Of a DNA stretch of 64,000 bases, positions 62,771 to 64,000 are shown piece after piece (within the stretch, counting starts at the first letter, position 1; the number at the start of each line of letters is the position of its first letter). This DNA comes from GAS368 sp965227745 (lineage in GTDB: Bacteria > Verrucomicrobiota > Verrucomicrobiia > Opitutales > Opitutaceae). The DNA is taken from the NCBI GenBank assembly GCA_965227745.1, contig OZ245769.1:1612001-1676000 (forward strand), in the 5' to 3' direction. Below the pieces are notes generated by a model that saw only the letters and a program-made list of their open reading frames with translations, was not told the DNA's origin and ran no database searches. The translations under genes and the position numbers were made by a program.

Positions 62771-63233
62771 AGCGGAAGATGGCTGATCGCTGAGGCGGGT
62801 TCTTTGAGAGCTTTAATAAGTCGAACAAGTCGCAGAGATTGCGGACGCGGGCCACCGTCGCGGCTTCTGCTGCGCGGCGGAGGTGAGGCCGAGGGCGGCG
62901 GGAAACCGCCCCTTCGTAAAAGCCGCGGCAAGAGGTGGGTGAAGTCTTTTGCCGTGGGCCCATCGACATATCTGCCGGGTCGCAGCCCCGTTATCTTTTA
63001 CAAAAGATATCGCTTCAGCAGAGACCTACGCATCAATCAGTTTTGAAGTTAGTAAGCACGCTCACTAAAATACGAAAACCATTCTGTAACAAAACTTTAG
63101 GCGTGAATTGTCCGCTTGCCATTTCAGCGCAGGGTGGATGGATTGAGTTCTCGTTTTCGCCCCGCTTGGGTCTCTCCTTTTTGGGAGGTCCTGTCGCCTA
63201 GTCAACTCACCCTTAATATTTCCCCGATTCCCC
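62771..63233. other. intergenic region upstream of the molybdenum hydroxylase operon
   Basis: The first part is GC-rich, with a GGCGG-GAAA-CCGCC hairpin near 62897-62910. From about 62980 the DNA becomes more AT-rich. It holds an 8-bp palindrome TATCTTTT-AC-AAAAGATA at 62992-63009 and the TetR-like operator at 63049-63068. The leader from there to 63233 is 165 bp. No molybdenum-cofactor riboswitch fold is recognised. Confidence 0.5.
63049..63068. promoter_or_regulatory. TetR-family-like operator
   Basis: TTAGTAAGCACGCTCACTAA is an imperfect palindrome with 8 of 10 half-site positions symmetric. The AGTAAGC...GCTCACT form is typical of TetR/AcrR operators. It lies 166 bp upstream of the molybdenum hydroxylase small-subunit gene. 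No TetR gene lies in the window. Confidence 0.6.
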
Positions 63234-63713
63234 ATGAGCAAATACACCGTCAACGTTAACGGCCTGTCCCGCACCGTGGACGTGGCACCCGACACCCCGC
63301 TGCTGTGGGTGCTGCGCGACTCCCTCGATCTCGTCGGTACCAAGTATGGCTGCGGCGTGGGCCAGTGCGGCGCCTGCACGGTGCATCTCAACGGCGTGCC
63401 GACGCGCGCGTGCCTCACCCCGATCTCGACCGTCGGCCGCATGGCGGTGACGACGATCGAGGGCCTCGATGCCAAGGCCTCGCATCCGCTGCAGAAGGCG
63501 TGGTGCGAACTCGATGTGCCGCAGTGCGGTTATTGCCAAGCCGGCCAGATCATGACGGCGGCGGCGTTGCTCAAGAGCAACCCGAAGCCCACCGATGAGG
63601 ACATCGACGGCGCGATGGCCGGCAATCTCTGCCGCTGCGCGACGTACACCCGCATCCGCAAAGGCATCAAGCGCGCCGCCGAACTCAGCACCGCGGGAGG
63701 AGCCCAACAATGA
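63234..63713 (+). CDS. (2Fe-2S)-binding small subunit of a molybdenum hydroxylase (isoquinoline 1-oxidoreductase-type)
   Basis: 159 aa. It passes electrons from the molybdopterin subunit to outside acceptors. The N-terminal plant-type [2Fe-2S] cluster is bound by C-x4-C-x2-C in KYGCGVGQCGACTVHLNG and a fourth Cys in TRACLTP. The C-terminal cluster is held by PQCGYCQAGQI and NLCRCATYTRI. The length is normal for IorA/CoxS proteins. Its stop overlaps the large-subunit start as ATGA. Confidence 0.94.
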   Translation: MSKYTVNVNGLSRTVDVAPDTPLLWVLRDSLDLVGTKYGCGVGQCGACTVHLNGVPTRACLTPISTVGRMAVTTIEGLDAKASHPLQKAWCELDVPQCGYCQAGQIMTAAALLKSNPKPTDEDIDGAMAGNLCRCATYTRIRKGIKRAAELSTAGGAQQ

Positions 63714-64000
63714 GCACCAGCACTCTCACTCCCTCCACGCGCGGCCTTGCCCGGCGCGATTTTCTCAAGCTCTCCACCCTCGCGGGCGGCGGCTTGCTGC
63801 TCGGTTTTAGTTTCAAAGACGCCGGCGCGGCCGAGGCGGTCAACGCTTCGTCGGGCAAGATCGCGACGGACTTCGAGCCCAATGCGTTCATCCGCATCAC
63901 GCCCGCCGGCGTGATCACCATCATCTCGAAGCAGCCCGAGATGGGTCAGGGCATCAAGACGGCGCTGCCCATGGTCATCGCCGAGCAGCTCGACGTGAAG
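63710..64000 (+). CDS. molybdopterin-binding large subunit of a molybdenum hydroxylase (5' part)
   Basis: 97 codons are in the window; the gene continues beyond 64000. The start overlaps the small-subunit stop as ATGA. A twin-arginine signal opens it (GLARRDFLKLSTLAGGGLLL), as in IorB-type and aldehyde-dehydrogenase-type subunits exported with their partner. Then NAFIRITPAGVITIISKQPE and MGQGIKTALPMVIAEQLDVK fit the start of the xanthine-dehydrogenase-family large subunit. The substrate could be an N-heterocycle or aldehyde and cannot be told from this part. Confidence 0.92.
   Translation, partial: MSTSTLTPSTRGLARRDFLKLSTLAGGGLLLGFSFKDAGAAEAVNASSGKIATDFEPNAFIRITPAGVITIISKQPEMGQGIKTALPMVIAEQLDVK

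Noticed and set aside
62941..63233. Molybdenum-cofactor riboswitch before the hydroxylase operon
   Set aside because: I could not find its conserved stems; only a short palindrome and a TetR-like site are visible.

Overview
The window is high-GC DNA from what is most probably a member of the Verrucomicrobiota, close to the Opitutaceae. This rests on recognised families rather than on a marker gene. They are a giant autotransporter-associated beta-strand protein ending in a PEP-CTERM sorting signal, a PmoA/DUF6807 protein, Tat-exported sugar-phosphate isomerases, an ECF sigma factor with a membrane-anchored C-terminal extension, and a lexA gene preceded by a TGTTC-N4-GAACA operator.

Layout. 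1-14 kb is mostly housekeeping and metabolic: a SRPBCC protein, a REP-associated tyrosine transposase with its palindromes, trpS, a left-handed beta-helix transferase, DUF6807, a HAD phosphatase, two Tat-exported TIM-barrel proteins, an AHSA1 protein, the fused sigma factor, an esterase, a CvfB-like protein and lexA. 14.4-24.5 kb is one 3368-codon PEP-CTERM surface protein. 24.4-29 kb holds a membrane TPR-like protein, a large catalase and its small neighbour. 29.2-35.4 kb is a type I restriction-modification operon (hsdR-hsdS-small ORF-hsdM, minus strand).

36-59.3 kb is the accessory core. It is a tightly coupled run of secreted proteins (a thioredoxin-fold protein without CXXC, a 1974-aa FN3/InlB-like protein, a TPR-like protein, and a 2187-aa RHS protein with a Sec signal and an AHH-type nuclease tip) followed by an Imm11-like immunity gene. 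Downstream lie further toxin/immunity modules. Two are start-less orphan RHS-core cassettes with different tips and their own immunity genes. One is a detached DUF2380/CXXCG-type pair. One is a frameshifted, truncated RHS-core remnant next to a tRNA-Arg(UCU). The cassettes share the RHS core and an 84-85 bp upstream element, so recombination could swap toxin tips onto the expressed RHS gene.

59.4-64 kb returns to ordinary genes: a conserved hypothetical protein, a DUF374 acyltransferase, a DUF5069 protein, and the start of a molybdenum hydroxylase operon behind a TetR-like palindrome. Intergenic DNA is rich in short structured repeats. These include REP-like hairpins, 10-bp-periodic degenerate arrays at two loci about 50 kb apart in opposite orientation, and a nested inverted repeat.
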